From Candidatus Villigracilis saccharophilus (GTDB lineage: Bacteria > Chloroflexota > Anaerolineae > Anaerolineales > Villigracilaceae), in NCBI GenBank assembly GCA_016709305.1, contig JADJNA010000046.1, positions 1-8,387 of the forward strand: a stretch of 8,387 bases of DNA, written 5' to 3'. The notes beneath the pieces are model-generated. The model saw nothing but the letters and a program-made list of their open reading frames with translations, searched no databases and had not been told where the DNA came from. The first letter of the stretch is position 1; every line of letters starts with the position of its first letter. Below, in pieces: positions 1 through 7,656 of this stretch. The translations under genes were made by a program, and so were the position numbers.

Positions 1-22
1 AGGATGGGAAGATGGTTTCCAT
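1..22 (-). CDS. Possible 5' end of a further minus-strand gene, cut by the window edge
   Basis: On the minus strand an ATG at 22-20 opens a frame reading METIFPS before the window ends. A GGAG Shine-Dalgarno motif (plus-strand CTCC at 28-31) sits 5 nt upstream, which is good spacing. The start lies 81 nt downstream of the stop of the GT-B-like gene and on the same strand, so it would be the next gene of a minus-strand surface-polysaccharide type operon. Seven codons are too few to name a product. The call rests only on the ribosome binding site and its position. Confidence 0.4.
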
Positions 23-103
23 AATGACTCCATTTGTATGAAGTGATGATACAGCCATTTCTTTAATAAAAACCTAAAAAGCGGTTAATATCTGGTAAAC
101 AAA

Positions 104-1126
104 TCAAGATATATCCGCTCGGCCGCGTTTGAGGCGTGTTTGAGGCTGCCTGCGTTTGGCTTTCAACACATCCAGGGATGTGTGCAGAACACGCTCGCAG
201 GTTTGGGCAATGTGCTGGGCGGAGATGCCGTCATTCTGGATGGGCATTAACTGCTTTAGTTGATCTGCATTCAGGTTGGTGTGAACTTCCTTTCCCAAAG
301 CGATCGCGACAAAGGTACAGGTGGATTGCTGGGTGATGACCACCTCTGCTTTTGCGATCATTTGATCAACGCTGCCATGCGTGAATACGAGCGCGCCCGG
401 CGCATATTTATATATCTCACGGATCGCCCTTGGTGTATCTTCCAAAGGATGCAGCTTAAATATCAATTTCCGCCCGCCCGCGATCTGATTGCATTTGCGG
501 ATGAAAGCAGGGCGGTCGTCCCATCGGAAAGTTTCGCGCGGAGAGGTGGCTGCAAGAACGTATCCGTGAAAGGGGAAAGAATTATTTTGCGCGCTTTTCA
601 GGTTGTCAAAATTTGGTATCCCGGTCACGGCGATTTTACCTTCGTGCACCCCTTTGCTTATGAAAAGATCTGCGTAGCCTTCGGATGCCACGCAAAAAAT
701 ATCGTACTCGTTGGATAGTCCGTTGGTGGACGTATTGGCTAAATACCGAGGAAGTTTCAACCATTTGACCAGGTGAAACATGAGGCTCTCCGGCTCCGTG
801 ATACCCTCCTGTACCAAAACCACTCGTTTATTGCGAATATTGTTTTGAATGATCAGGTCGCTGCATGTAACCACCAGATCATACGAACGGGCTTCTCCCC
901 GCGGGTCTATCCTTAGGTTGTGACGGGCAAGATATTCCATGGTCTCACGTTTATGGCGTCCGCCCAGCACCGCGAAATTCAGCCTTGCGAGGCGGATGCA
1001 AACCCTCCAACCCATCGGCGTAATATGGAGTAAATAACAAGCATGTTCTTTCATCATGGACTGGGCGATCGCGTGCATTTGGGTGGTCTGGTTCAGTGAC
1101 CCGCAGATAAACAGGATATTTCCCAT
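104..1126 (-). CDS. GT-B-fold transferase-like protein (capsule / CDP-glycerol transferase / epimerase-like)
   Basis: This is an intact 340-residue frame. A GGAG motif (plus-strand CTCC at 1133-1136) precedes the ATG by 6 nt, which supports this start. The N-terminus (MGNILFICGSLNQTTQMHAI) looks like a Rossmann beta-strand followed by a nucleotide-sugar loop, as in GT-B glycosyltransferases. The middle has VVLVQEGITEPES and VTGIPNFDN. The C-terminal half has KLIFKLHPLED (about residues 222-232) and VVITQQSTCTFVAIALGKEV (about 261-280), which resemble the 'K.HP' and 'S...EA...GKPV' donor-site motifs of CDP-glycerol glycerophosphotransferases, capsule polysaccharide transferases and UDP-GlcNAc 2-epimerase-like proteins. 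There is no signal peptide or clear membrane segment, so it should be cytoplasmic. A role in surface polysaccharide synthesis is an inference and the substrate is unknown. It is divergent from phoU and need not belong to the phosphate genes. Confidence 0.6.
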   Translation of the reverse strand: MGNILFICGSLNQTTQMHAIAQSMMKEHACYLLHITPMGWRVCIRLARLNFAVLGGRHKRETMEYLARHNLRIDPRGEARSYDLVVTCSDLIIQNNIRNKRVVLVQEGITEPESLMFHLVKWLKLPRYLANTSTNGLSNEYDIFCVASEGYADLFISKGVHEGKIAVTGIPNFDNLKSAQNNSFPFHGYVLAATSPRETFRWDDRPAFIRKCNQIAGGRKLIFKLHPLEDTPRAIREIYKYAPGALVFTHGSVDQMIAKAEVVITQQSTCTFVAIALGKEVHTNLNADQLKQLMPIQNDGISAQHIAQTCERVLHTSLDVLKAKRRQPQTRLKRGRADIS

Positions 1127-1198
1127 ACGTTACTCCGTTTAGTTTGAAGTCTAAGCCCGGAGTGTTAAGCCGCCGCAACAGCAAATTAAGACTTTGTT

Positions 1199-1271
1199 TT
1201 AACTCTCCAGCTGAATTACCTTAACTAGCTGTTATTCTTTATTTCGATGGCGTTAACCGACTAGCTATACT
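1199..1271 (+). promoter_or_regulatory. Candidate phoU promoter with TTAAC repeats (Pho-box-like)
   Basis: The 171-nt gap between the divergent genes holds TTAAC at 1199-1203, 1221-1225 and 1253-1257, with a weaker TTATT at 1232-1236. Offsets from the first are 0, 22, 33 and 54, close to multiples of 11 bp. TATACT at 1266-1271 is a good -10 hexamer (5 of 6). No convincing -35 lies 17 bp upstream, as expected for an activator-dependent promoter. ACTAGCT also occurs twice (1224-1230 and 1260-1266). The repeats resemble Pho-box half sites (TTAACA type in Bacillus), but two of the 11-bp slots are poor matches. Confidence 0.45.
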
Positions 1272-1309
1272 ACAGTGACATCTTTCCATAATTAATTATG
1301 AGAACCGCC

Positions 1310-1968
1310 ATGCCCAGAAAAAGCCTTGACCATCAACTCCAATTGATCCGCGACGATCTCTATACTTACGGCATGGTTGAGACTGCCCTGGCAGACTCAG
1401 TGACTGCGCTGAAGGATCGTGATTGGGAAGAATCATGTGTTATCCAGAAAAACGATGTCCAGATCAATACGAAACGATTTGAATTGGAAGGACAAATCAT
1501 CGCTGTGATCGGTGCGGAAGGGCCTGTTTCGCATGACCTGCGGTTCCTGGTATCCGCACTTAGTATTTGTACAGAATTGGAAAGGATCGGCGATTACGCC
1601 AAAACGATCGCGCGCATTAATATGATGATTGAAGGGTTGGCATCCCGACGCATGTGAATCACGCCTATGAAATGGGGATCAAGACAGCGGATATGCTGCA
1701 CTGCGCCATGACGGCATTTATCCATACCAACGTCCCCTCTGCTGTGCGGATCATTTCAGATGATGATATTATTGACGCACTCTACAACGATTTGTTTTCC
1801 GGGTTGATGAATTTTGTGAACAGCAGCATGGGTAATACGGAACTGGCCAACCAGCTTTTGTGGGTCGCCCACAATCTGGAGCGGGCAGGAGACCGTGTGA
1901 CAAATATTTGTGAGCGCACAATCTATGTCGAGACCGGGGAACTCCAGGATATGATTCCTGCCTTGTAA
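1310..1968 (+). CDS. phoU: Phosphate signalling protein PhoU, interrupted by one frameshift
   Basis: PhoU is a cytoplasmic helical protein of two similar three-helix repeats that couples the Pst phosphate transporter to the Pho sensor kinase and restrains phosphate uptake. Both repeats are visible. The first ends with ELERIGDYAKTIAR (plus strand about 1576-1617). The second carries NLERAGDRVTNICE, the matching E/D...D metal-site motif. The frame breaks near 1640-1654: the first part runs into TGA at 1655-1657, and the second continues from about 1642 as IPTHVNHAYEMG, a typical PhoU continuation. One missing base near CATCCCGAC explains it. The joined protein is about 219 residues, the usual PhoU length. 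The start at 1310 (MPRKSLDHQLQ) aligns with the family's M-x-RKS opening; ATG 1298 is an in-frame alternative. Neither start has a strong ribosome binding site. It is the first gene of the polyphosphate run, and ppx starts 11 nt after its stop. Confidence 0.88.
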
Positions 1969-1979
1969 AGTAAAAAACT

Positions 1980-3489
1980 ATGGAAACGATCGCTGCAATT
2001 GATGTTGGCTCCAATGCTATGCGTATTATGGTCGGCCGGATCGTCTATGACGGGAAGGTAAAGGTGATTGAAAACCTGCGCCTGCCTGTACGGCTGGGAC
2101 AGGATGCCTTCACGACAGGGATTGTCAGCGATGAAACCGCGCAGCAGTCCGTGGAAGCTTTTGGGCGCTTTCGAAAGATCGCAGATGATCATAAGGCGCG
2201 AGAGATCCGGGCGGTTGCCACCAGTGCAATGCGCGAGCTTGCCAATGCGAACTTATTAATTGACCGCATTCGGCGGTCCAGTGGAATTGAGATCGAGGTC
2301 ATCAGCGGGGAAGAGGAGGCGCGCCTCATTCACCTGGCAGTCTCTCAATCCTTGAATCTGAAAGACAGACACGCGTTATTGATCGACATTGGGGGCGGCA
2401 GTGTGGAAGTGACGCTTTCACAAAACGGAAATATCCTCTCTACGGAAAGTTACAATATGGGGACAGTGCGCCTGCTCAAAAAGTTATGCGGCGAAAAAAA
2501 CTCTGCGATGCCTTTTCATAAACTGGTGCGGGAATATGCTGAAGCGGCGCGTCACCGCATTGACCGTGAGCTTGGTTCAAAAAAAATAGATATTTGTCTC
2601 GGGACGGGTGGAAATATTGAAGAAATGGGGAATTTGCGCAAGAAGATTTTCAAACGTGACAGCGACCGTGCCATCACTCTCGAAGAGTTGGATAAACTTG
2701 TCGAAACACTGAGCAGGATGAAGGTCGAAGAAAGGATGCGAAAATTCAAGTTGAAGCCTGATCGCGCAGATGTCATCCTGCCCGCTTCCATCGTCCTGCA
2801 AATGATCGCGCACGAGGCCAAGATCAAGGAAGTGATCATCCCGAATGTTGGCTTGAAAGACGGCGTGCTTTGGGATATGGTTTTCAACCAAAAAAAGAGC
2901 TCGCGAGTTTCTCCACGCGAACAGGTATGGGCCTCTGCTTTGAGCCTTGGAGAAAAATACAAATTCGACGCAGAACATGCAAAACTGGTTGCCCGTCACG
3001 CGGGGAAGTTATTCGATATGTCAGCCAGCCTGCATAACCTGCCAGAAGAAAATAAGCTGCTACTGGAAATTGGCGCGTTGTTACACGATATCGGTCATTT
3101 CATTAATACGGTTGATCACAACAAACATGGGTATTACATCATAAAAGCCAGCCCGTTGATCGGGCTCTTGAAGCCCAGCAGAACATTGTGGCCAACATTA
3201 TGCTGTATCACCGCAAATCAACACCGACGCTGGAAGATGGGTCGTTTCGGGCTCTGACGCCCAAGGAACGGCTTGTGGTGATCAAACTTTCCGCATTGAT
3301 GCGTATCGCCGACGGGTTGGATGTCAGTCATACGGGGCGTGTGAAGGATATTCAATTTGGCCCCAAGAAAAATATCTGGAAGTTAACACTTCTGGGAGAA
3401 GACGATCTACTGCTGGAAAAATGGACACTTGAAAAACGTCAGAAGCTTTTCAGGATGTGTTTTCGGTAAAGCTTGAGATCACGGAGTAA
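1980..3489 (+). CDS. ppx: Ppx/GppA exopolyphosphatase-family phosphatase with C-terminal HD domain, two frameshifts
   Basis: Members of this family hydrolyse terminal phosphate from polyphosphate (Ppx) or the 5' phosphate of pppGpp (GppA). The N-terminal ASKHA-fold domain shows AIDVGSNAMR (residues 5-14), the GEEEARLI motif (about 111-118), the phosphate loop DIGGGSVEV (about 137-145) and GTGGNIEEM (about 208). The C-terminal helical part is HD-like, with LLHDIGHF (His369-Asp370) and a following HNKHGYY. The long frame ends at 3257, but the protein continues in another frame from about 3170 (QQNIVANIMLYHRK..., ADGLDVSH). Near 3447-3451 a second shift (one missing T in CTTTT) restores DVFSVKLEITE and a stop at 3487-3489. 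The joined length is about 500 residues, normal for the HD-containing class. There is no obvious Shine-Dalgarno sequence, so translation is probably coupled to phoU. Ppx versus GppA activity cannot be decided from sequence. The neighbours ppk and CHAD favour polyphosphate. Confidence 0.88.
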
Positions 3490-3493
3490 TCAC

Positions 3494-4348
3494 ATGGATA
3501 CACAAACCCTGTTACGGGACACATTAAATTCCCGCTGGGATAAATACAAATCTGAACTTAAGACATGCCGCCGCGAGTTTTCTGAAGAAGCGGTTCATGA
3601 TTTCCGCGTGGCGGCGCGGCGACTGCTCTCACTACTGGAACTCTTGCGTGAGATATTGCAGGATCCAGGAATAAAAAAGGCGCGTCGTGTCATGAAGGAT
3701 CAGTTGGATGAGTTGGATGAGTTGCGCAATACGCAGGTTTTGCTTGCCGATCTGTCCGAATCAATTGTAGATACCCCAATGCTTCGACCTTTCCAGGCGC
3801 ATTTGCAGAAAAAAGAGCGGAAGCTGCTGCGTACAACACGTAAAGAAATAAAATCCATGCAGACAGCTAGCGTCGCAAAGCGGATCAAGCAACTTGAGCA
3901 GGCGATGGGAGACCTCGATCTGGCGAGCCTGGATACGAGCTTGTTTTCGGTTGTTGATGAAGCGTTTGCGATTGTCATGCAACGCTACGCACTGGTTGAC
4001 CCGTCCTTGCCGTCCACAATCCATAGAGTAAGACTGGCATTCAAGAAATTCCGCTATATGGTTGAAGTCCTTCATCCCATTCTTCAGGGTTTCCCCGCTG
4101 ACTATCTCAAGAATTTGCATAACTATCAGTCAGCAATGGGAGATATTCAGGATATGGAAGTGGCTTTGCAGGAGCTCGCAGATTTTAACCAACATGCGCC
4201 CGCTTCCTATGACCCCGAACCTGCCCGCTCATATTATAAAGAACGCCACGCCATTGCCCTGGCGGGTTATATCGAAGACAAAGGTGAGATACTCACCTTT
4301 TGGCGCACTGCGCCAGATCAACCATTTCCACAGGAGAAAAGAACATGA
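3494..4348 (+). CDS. CHAD domain protein (polyphosphate-binding)
   Basis: This is an intact 284-residue protein. CHAD (conserved histidine alpha-helical domain) proteins form two four-helix bundles with a basic central cavity and bind polyphosphate granules; they often sit beside ppk, ppx or CYTH genes. The first repeat shows AVHDFRVAARRLLSLLELLR (about residues 34-53) and the second TIHRVRLAFKKFRYMVEVL (about 174-192). Each has the signature His followed by Arg and Lys that contacts phosphate. LHNYQSAMGDIQDMEVAL follows, the usual '..LG.IQD' helix. The protein is rich in Arg and Lys. ATG 3494 is chosen because GGAG at 3483-3486 lies 7 nt upstream and it starts directly at the domain; an upstream in-frame TTG at 3473 is less likely. 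It begins 4 nt after the restored ppx stop and overlaps sixA by 4 nt, so it is deeply embedded in the operon. No CYTH domain is fused to it. Confidence 0.9.
   Translation: MDTQTLLRDTLNSRWDKYKSELKTCRREFSEEAVHDFRVAARRLLSLLELLREILQDPGIKKARRVMKDQLDELDELRNTQVLLADLSESIVDTPMLRPFQAHLQKKERKLLRTTRKEIKSMQTASVAKRIKQLEQAMGDLDLASLDTSLFSVVDEAFAIVMQRYALVDPSLPSTIHRVRLAFKKFRYMVEVLHPILQGFPADYLKNLHNYQSAMGDIQDMEVALQELADFNQHAPASYDPEPARSYYKERHAIALAGYIEDKGEILTFWRTAPDQPFPQEKRT
4280..4315 (+). repeat. Two adjacent inverted repeats at the 3' end of the CHAD gene
   Basis: AAAGGTGAG at 4280-4288 is perfectly complementary to CTCACCTTT at 4292-4300, leaving a 3-nt ATA loop. A second perfect dyad follows at once: TGGCGCA (4301-4307), one base, TGCGCCA (4309-4315), which could form a 5-bp stem with a 5-nt loop. 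Both lie inside coding sequence, 30-65 nt before the sixA start and just before its AGGAGA ribosome binding site (4333-4338). A role in mRNA processing or in tuning sixA translation is possible but unproven. Confidence 0.5.
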
Positions 4349-4851
4349 ACTTATATATCATTCGTCACGCAATTGCTGTAGACGAAGGCACGCCTGAATA
4401 TGAACAGGATAGCGAACGCCCGCTCACAGACAAAGGCAAAAAGAAAATGCGTCAGATCTCGAAAGGGTTGCGTACTCTCGGCGCAGACTTTGACCTGATC
4501 CTGTCCAGTCCGTATGTCCGTGCCAAAGAAACTGCTGAGATCCTTGCGGATGTTTTCAAGGTCAAAGCTGAAGTCGCTTTCAGTGATAATCTTGTCCCGA
4601 TGGGTGATCCTGACCTGTTGATCGCTGAAATGAATGAAAAATATAGCGCGAACAGTATTGCGTTGGTTGGGCATGAACCCCAACTAACCGCCCTGGTCAG
4701 TTTGCTGGTGGCTGAAAATACAAGTGTGGACATGACCCTCAAGAAAGGCGGTGTGTGCCGACTCTCTGCTGACGATTTGCACCATTCCCGCAAGGCTACA
4801 TTGGAATGGTTGCTTACACCCGGTATTCTGGTTGAGATCGGCGAAAAATAA
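4345..4851 (+). CDS. sixA: SixA-type phosphohistidine phosphatase (histidine phosphatase superfamily)
   Basis: This is an intact 168-residue protein. SixA is a small cytosolic branch-2-like member of the RHG histidine phosphatase superfamily that removes phosphate from phosphohistidine, for example in the E. coli ArcB HPt domain or the nitrogen PTS. The visible active-site set is RH at residues 7-8 in IIRHAIA (nucleophile His8), RPLTDKGKKKM (25-35), Arg59 in SSPYVRAKETAE, and His110 in ALVGHEPQL. The ATG shares ATGA with the CHAD stop (4345-4348), and AGGAGA lies upstream at 4333-4338, so the two genes are translationally coupled. The in-frame upstream start at 4300 has no support. The target is unknown. 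In this setting it could act on a phosphohistidine protein or a phosphate ester linked to polyphosphate metabolism, which is inference from neighbours. The gene has no frameshift. Confidence 0.9.
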   Translation: MNLYIIRHAIAVDEGTPEYEQDSERPLTDKGKKKMRQISKGLRTLGADFDLILSSPYVRAKETAEILADVFKVKAEVAFSDNLVPMGDPDLLIAEMNEKYSANSIALVGHEPQLTALVSLLVAENTSVDMTLKKGGVCRLSADDLHHSRKATLEWLLTPGILVEIGEK

Positions 4852-4880
4852 AGCTCAAAGACCAGACAGGTTTTCACGCA

Positions 4881-4911
4881 ATTTCGATTGACCGATCTGA
4901 TTTTGATTGAC
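4881..4911 (+). repeat. Imperfect 12-bp direct repeat upstream of ppk
   Basis: ATTTCGATTGAC (4881-4892) and ATTTTGATTGAC (4900-4911) differ at one base and are 19 bp apart. They lie in the 124-nt gap between sixA and ppk. The second copy runs into a perfect -35 hexamer, TTGACA (4907-4912), but there is no good -10 at 16-18 bp. The repeat could be an operator for a separate ppk promoter or a chance AT-rich repeat. The rest of the gap holds no recognisable terminator or Pho-type repeat. Confidence 0.35.
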
Positions 4912-4975
4912 AGGAAATTTTCTAAACACACGCTGCAACGAAAGTTGTCAGGTCTCTACTCAGAAAGAATAATAT

Positions 4976-6861
4976 ATGATTGAGCAAAAAAATAATCCAC
5001 CCGAAATCGTTCCCGTTGATCTTACTTCTCCCTGAGCAGCTCGCTGCGATCCGTAGGCTGGCTCTGGAATTAATGGTTGACGCGCAGCGTTGTTATCAAC
5101 GCAAGCTTTTGCCTAAGCTGGATAAAGAAGGCATTCATATCATTGAGTATCAAAAATTAAATAAAACGCAAAAAGAGCGTGCCGATACATATTTCAAGGA
5201 AGTGGTCTATCCCGTACTTACACCGCTCGCGTTGGATCCCGGGCATCCATTCCCGCATATTTCAAATTTAAGTTTGAATCTCGCTATTGTGATCCGCGAC
5301 AAAAAAGGGAATGATAAATTTGCGCGTCTAAAGGTGCCGGATACCCTGCCGCGCCTTTTGCCGATCAAGCGTTCATCCGGCGGAGTCCGCAAGGATGGGA
5401 CGATCCCACAACAGCATTATTTTGTCTGGCTGGAACAAGTCATTGCAGCCAATCTCCATGATCTGTTCCCCGGCATGGAGGTGACCGCCGCGCATCCTTT
5501 CCGTATTGTGCGCGATGCCGATATTGAAATACAGGAACTCGAAGCCGACGATCTGCTTGAGACTATGCAGCAGAATATCCGCAAACGCAAGTTCGGCTCA
5601 GTGATTCAGGTAGCTGTACGAATCCATGCCTGAAAATATCCGCGAACTGTTGGTGGATAATCTTGAAATATCCCATAACGACGTGTACGTTTTGGAAAGT
5701 CCTCATGGACTAAGCGGGTTATGGCCGCTTTACAATACTGTGGAACGGCACGAGCTAAAAGACCCACCCTACAAGCAGCGAATTCCCAAAGCATTTAAAC
5801 GTGCTGTGACACCAACAGATTTTTTTGATGCGATCAAAAACGGAAACATCCTGCTTCATCATCCATATGACTCATTTAATCCTGTGGTTGATTTAAAATG
5901 CCGCCGCGCGCGATCCGCAGGTACTGGCGATCAAACAAACCCTGTATCGCGTGGGGTCTAACGCACCTGTCGTTGAAGCTCTGCTTGAGGCGGCTGAATG
6001 CGGAAAACAAGTGGCGGTGCTGGTCGAGCTCAAAGCGCGTTTCGATGAAGAATCAAATATTGGCTGGGCGCGTGCCTTGGAAGAGGTCGGGGTGCATGTT
6101 GTTTATGGTCTTGTTGGTTTGAAAACCCATTGCAAAGTCACCATGGTTGTCCGTCAGGAGGGTGAGGGCATTCGCCGCTACTTACATCTTGCAACGGAAA
6201 CTACAATGCCAATACCTCCCGTATTTATGAAGATATCGGCATGTTTACCTGTGACGAGAGTATGGGTGCCGATACAACTGATTTATTTAATTACCTGACG
6301 GGATACTCCACAACACAGGAGTATCGGAAAGTATTGGTTGCTCCTGTCAGCCTGCTTAAAAAACTGGAAAAAATGATCCAGCGTGAGATCGAACATGCCC
6401 AGCAGGGACGCAAAGCACACTTAATATTTAAAGTAAATTCATTGGTTGACCCGCACATGATCCAACTTTTGTATCAGGCGTCACAGGCGGGCGTGCAGGT
6501 GGAATTGTTGGTACGCGGAATGTGCTGTCTGCGGCCTGGCATTAAGGGTGTCAGCGAAAGAATCCGTGTCACCAGTATTGTCGGACGCTATCTTGAGCAC
6601 AGTCGTTTATATTATTTTCACAATGATGGCAGGGAAAATGTCTATCTTGGCAGCGCAGACCTGATGTCGCGCAACCTCAACCGCCGCGGAGGTTGTTTTC
6701 CTGTCGAGAGCAAGGAACATATCCTGCATTTGCGTGAGCGGGTTTTGGGAACTTATTTAAAGGATAATTCCAGTGCGCGGGTTCTGCAGTCCGACGGTTC
6801 ATATATTAGACCCCTGCCTGAGGCAGGCAAGGATGTGATTGATGTTCAGGTGAATTTATGA
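4976..6861 (+). CDS. ppk: Polyphosphate kinase PPK1, broken: three frameshifts and an N-domain deletion
   Basis: PPK1 reversibly transfers the ATP gamma-phosphate to polyphosphate through a phosphohistidine. ATG 4976 opens MIEQKNNPPEIVPVD and meets TGA at 5033-5035. The matching frame resumes at 5031 with PEQLAAIRRLALE. About 70-80 residues of the N domain, including the NLDEF segment that contacts ATP (Asn45 in E. coli), are missing in between. Frame shifts follow near 5616-5622 (before ESMPENIREL), near 5891-5897 (before AARDPQVLAIKQTLYRVGSN) and near 6196 (one G lost; LATGNYN restored). Core residues survive: Arg in LYRV, Arg in ARFDEE, catalytic His in KTHCK (codon 6128-6130), Tyr in RIYEDIG, Arg in VRGMC and His in YLEHSR (6598-6600). 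At 6688-6696 the usual R-V-E-V-L-F reads RRGGCF, a compensated local indel. The joined product is about 630 residues against the usual 690-720. Only an AGAAAG motif (4962-4967) precedes the start. It is last in the plus-strand run. Confidence 0.88.
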
Positions 6862-6900
6862 ATTAAAGGATTGCCGGGAATACATTTACACCAATACAAA

Positions 6901-6930
6901 AGTCCCCGTGTCAGTTCTGGCACGGGGACT
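6901..6930 (-). terminator. Intrinsic terminator of the response regulator gene
   Basis: AGTCCCCGTG (6901-6910) and CACGGGGACT (6921-6930) form a perfect 10-bp GC-rich stem, extendable by two inner pairs to leave a 6-nt loop. Read on the minus strand the stem is followed by TTTTG, a U-tract, and it lies 10 nt past the restored stop of the regulator (6941-6943). On the plus strand only GATATTG follows. It may still act weakly on ppk transcripts, which end 39 nt before the stem. Confidence 0.8.
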
Positions 6931-6940
6931 GATATTGAAT

Positions 6941-7648
6941 TTATCCCTCAAATCGATAGCCGCCGCCCCGTACTGTAACAATACGGGTCGGGCTGGATGG
7001 ATTAATCTCAAGCTTTGACGCAGCCAACTGATATGCACATCTACAGTGCGCGTGTCGCCGATGAACTCCCAACTCCACACACGTCCCAAAATATTTTCAC
7101 GCGAAAGCATCTGTCGGCGATGTTCGGCAAAAAAGAGCAAGAGGTAGTATTCCTTTGGTTTGAGACGCACTGGCTTGCCGTTCAGTGTGACTTCCCGTCG
7201 GGTAATATCTATAATCAAGTTATCAAATGTAAGCACAGCATGCTTTGCAGCACTTTCCGTGGAATTCCCCATTGCTTCACGCAGCAGTCGGGTCCGCCTT
7301 ATTTGCGATTTTACTCGCGCCAATAATTCGCGCATTGAAAATGGCTTGGTTACATAATCGTCTGCACCAACCTCCAAACCGAACACGCGGTCAATTTCGT
7401 CGTCACGCGCGGTAAGCATCAAAATGGAGGTGGACATTTCGGAGCGGAGAATACGCGCCACTTCAAAGCCGTCTATTTCAGGCAGCATGATATCCAAAAG
7501 GATCAAGTCGGGTCTCAAACGACGGGCAACATCGAGTGCGGCGCGGCCGTCCCCGGCGACCTCAACTTCATACCCTTCTTTTTTAAGATTATATGCAAGC
7601 GTTTCCTGCAGGAAATTTCATCTTCAACGACAAGAATTTTTCAGCCAT
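6941..7648 (-). CDS. OmpR/PhoB-family response regulator, three frameshifts
   Basis: Transcription regulator with a phospho-receiver domain and a winged-helix DNA-binding domain. The longest clean frame starts inside the gene, so the full protein was rebuilt. ATG 7648-7646 gives MAEKILVVEDE once one A is restored (T-run 7637-7641), and one C (GG at 7611-7612) gives ISLQETLAYNLKKEGYEV. The receiver continues with the acceptor Asp in LILLDIMLPEIDGFE, the switch Thr in LTARDDE, and Lys in TKPF. The C-terminal domain has RLKPKEYYLLLFFAEH and the recognition region RTVDVHISWLRQ. A last missing A (T-run 7014-7016) restores KLEINPSSP, the hairpin VTVRGGGYRFEG and a stop at 6941-6943. The joined length is about 236 residues, normal for the family. 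The gene is convergent with ppk and divergent from phoX, with phased TTAA repeats just upstream, so a PhoB/PhoP role is likely. This is inferred from context; many paralogues share the architecture. No histidine kinase gene adjoins it here. Confidence 0.85.
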
Positions 7649-7656
7649 TAATTAAA

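Noticed and set aside
83..104. GGTTAATATCT / GGTAAACAAAT, another 11-bp-spaced pair resembling a Pho box
   Set aside because: Only two units, the second is poor, and no promoter -10 follows in a sensible position; AT-rich chance is likely.
136..718. Plus-strand open frames of 66 and 152 codons
   Set aside because: They are antisense to the well-supported GT-B-like gene and look like shadows without start signals.
1640..3451. Programmed ribosomal frameshifting in phoU and ppx
   Set aside because: No slippery heptamer with a downstream structure is evident, several different genes are affected, and the breaks sit mostly at short homopolymers, so missing bases are simpler.
3700..3727. Tandem TTGGATGAG repeat in the CHAD gene
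   Set aside because: It encodes the Leu-Asp-Glu repeats of an amphipathic helix and is short; no sign of a mobile or regulatory repeat.
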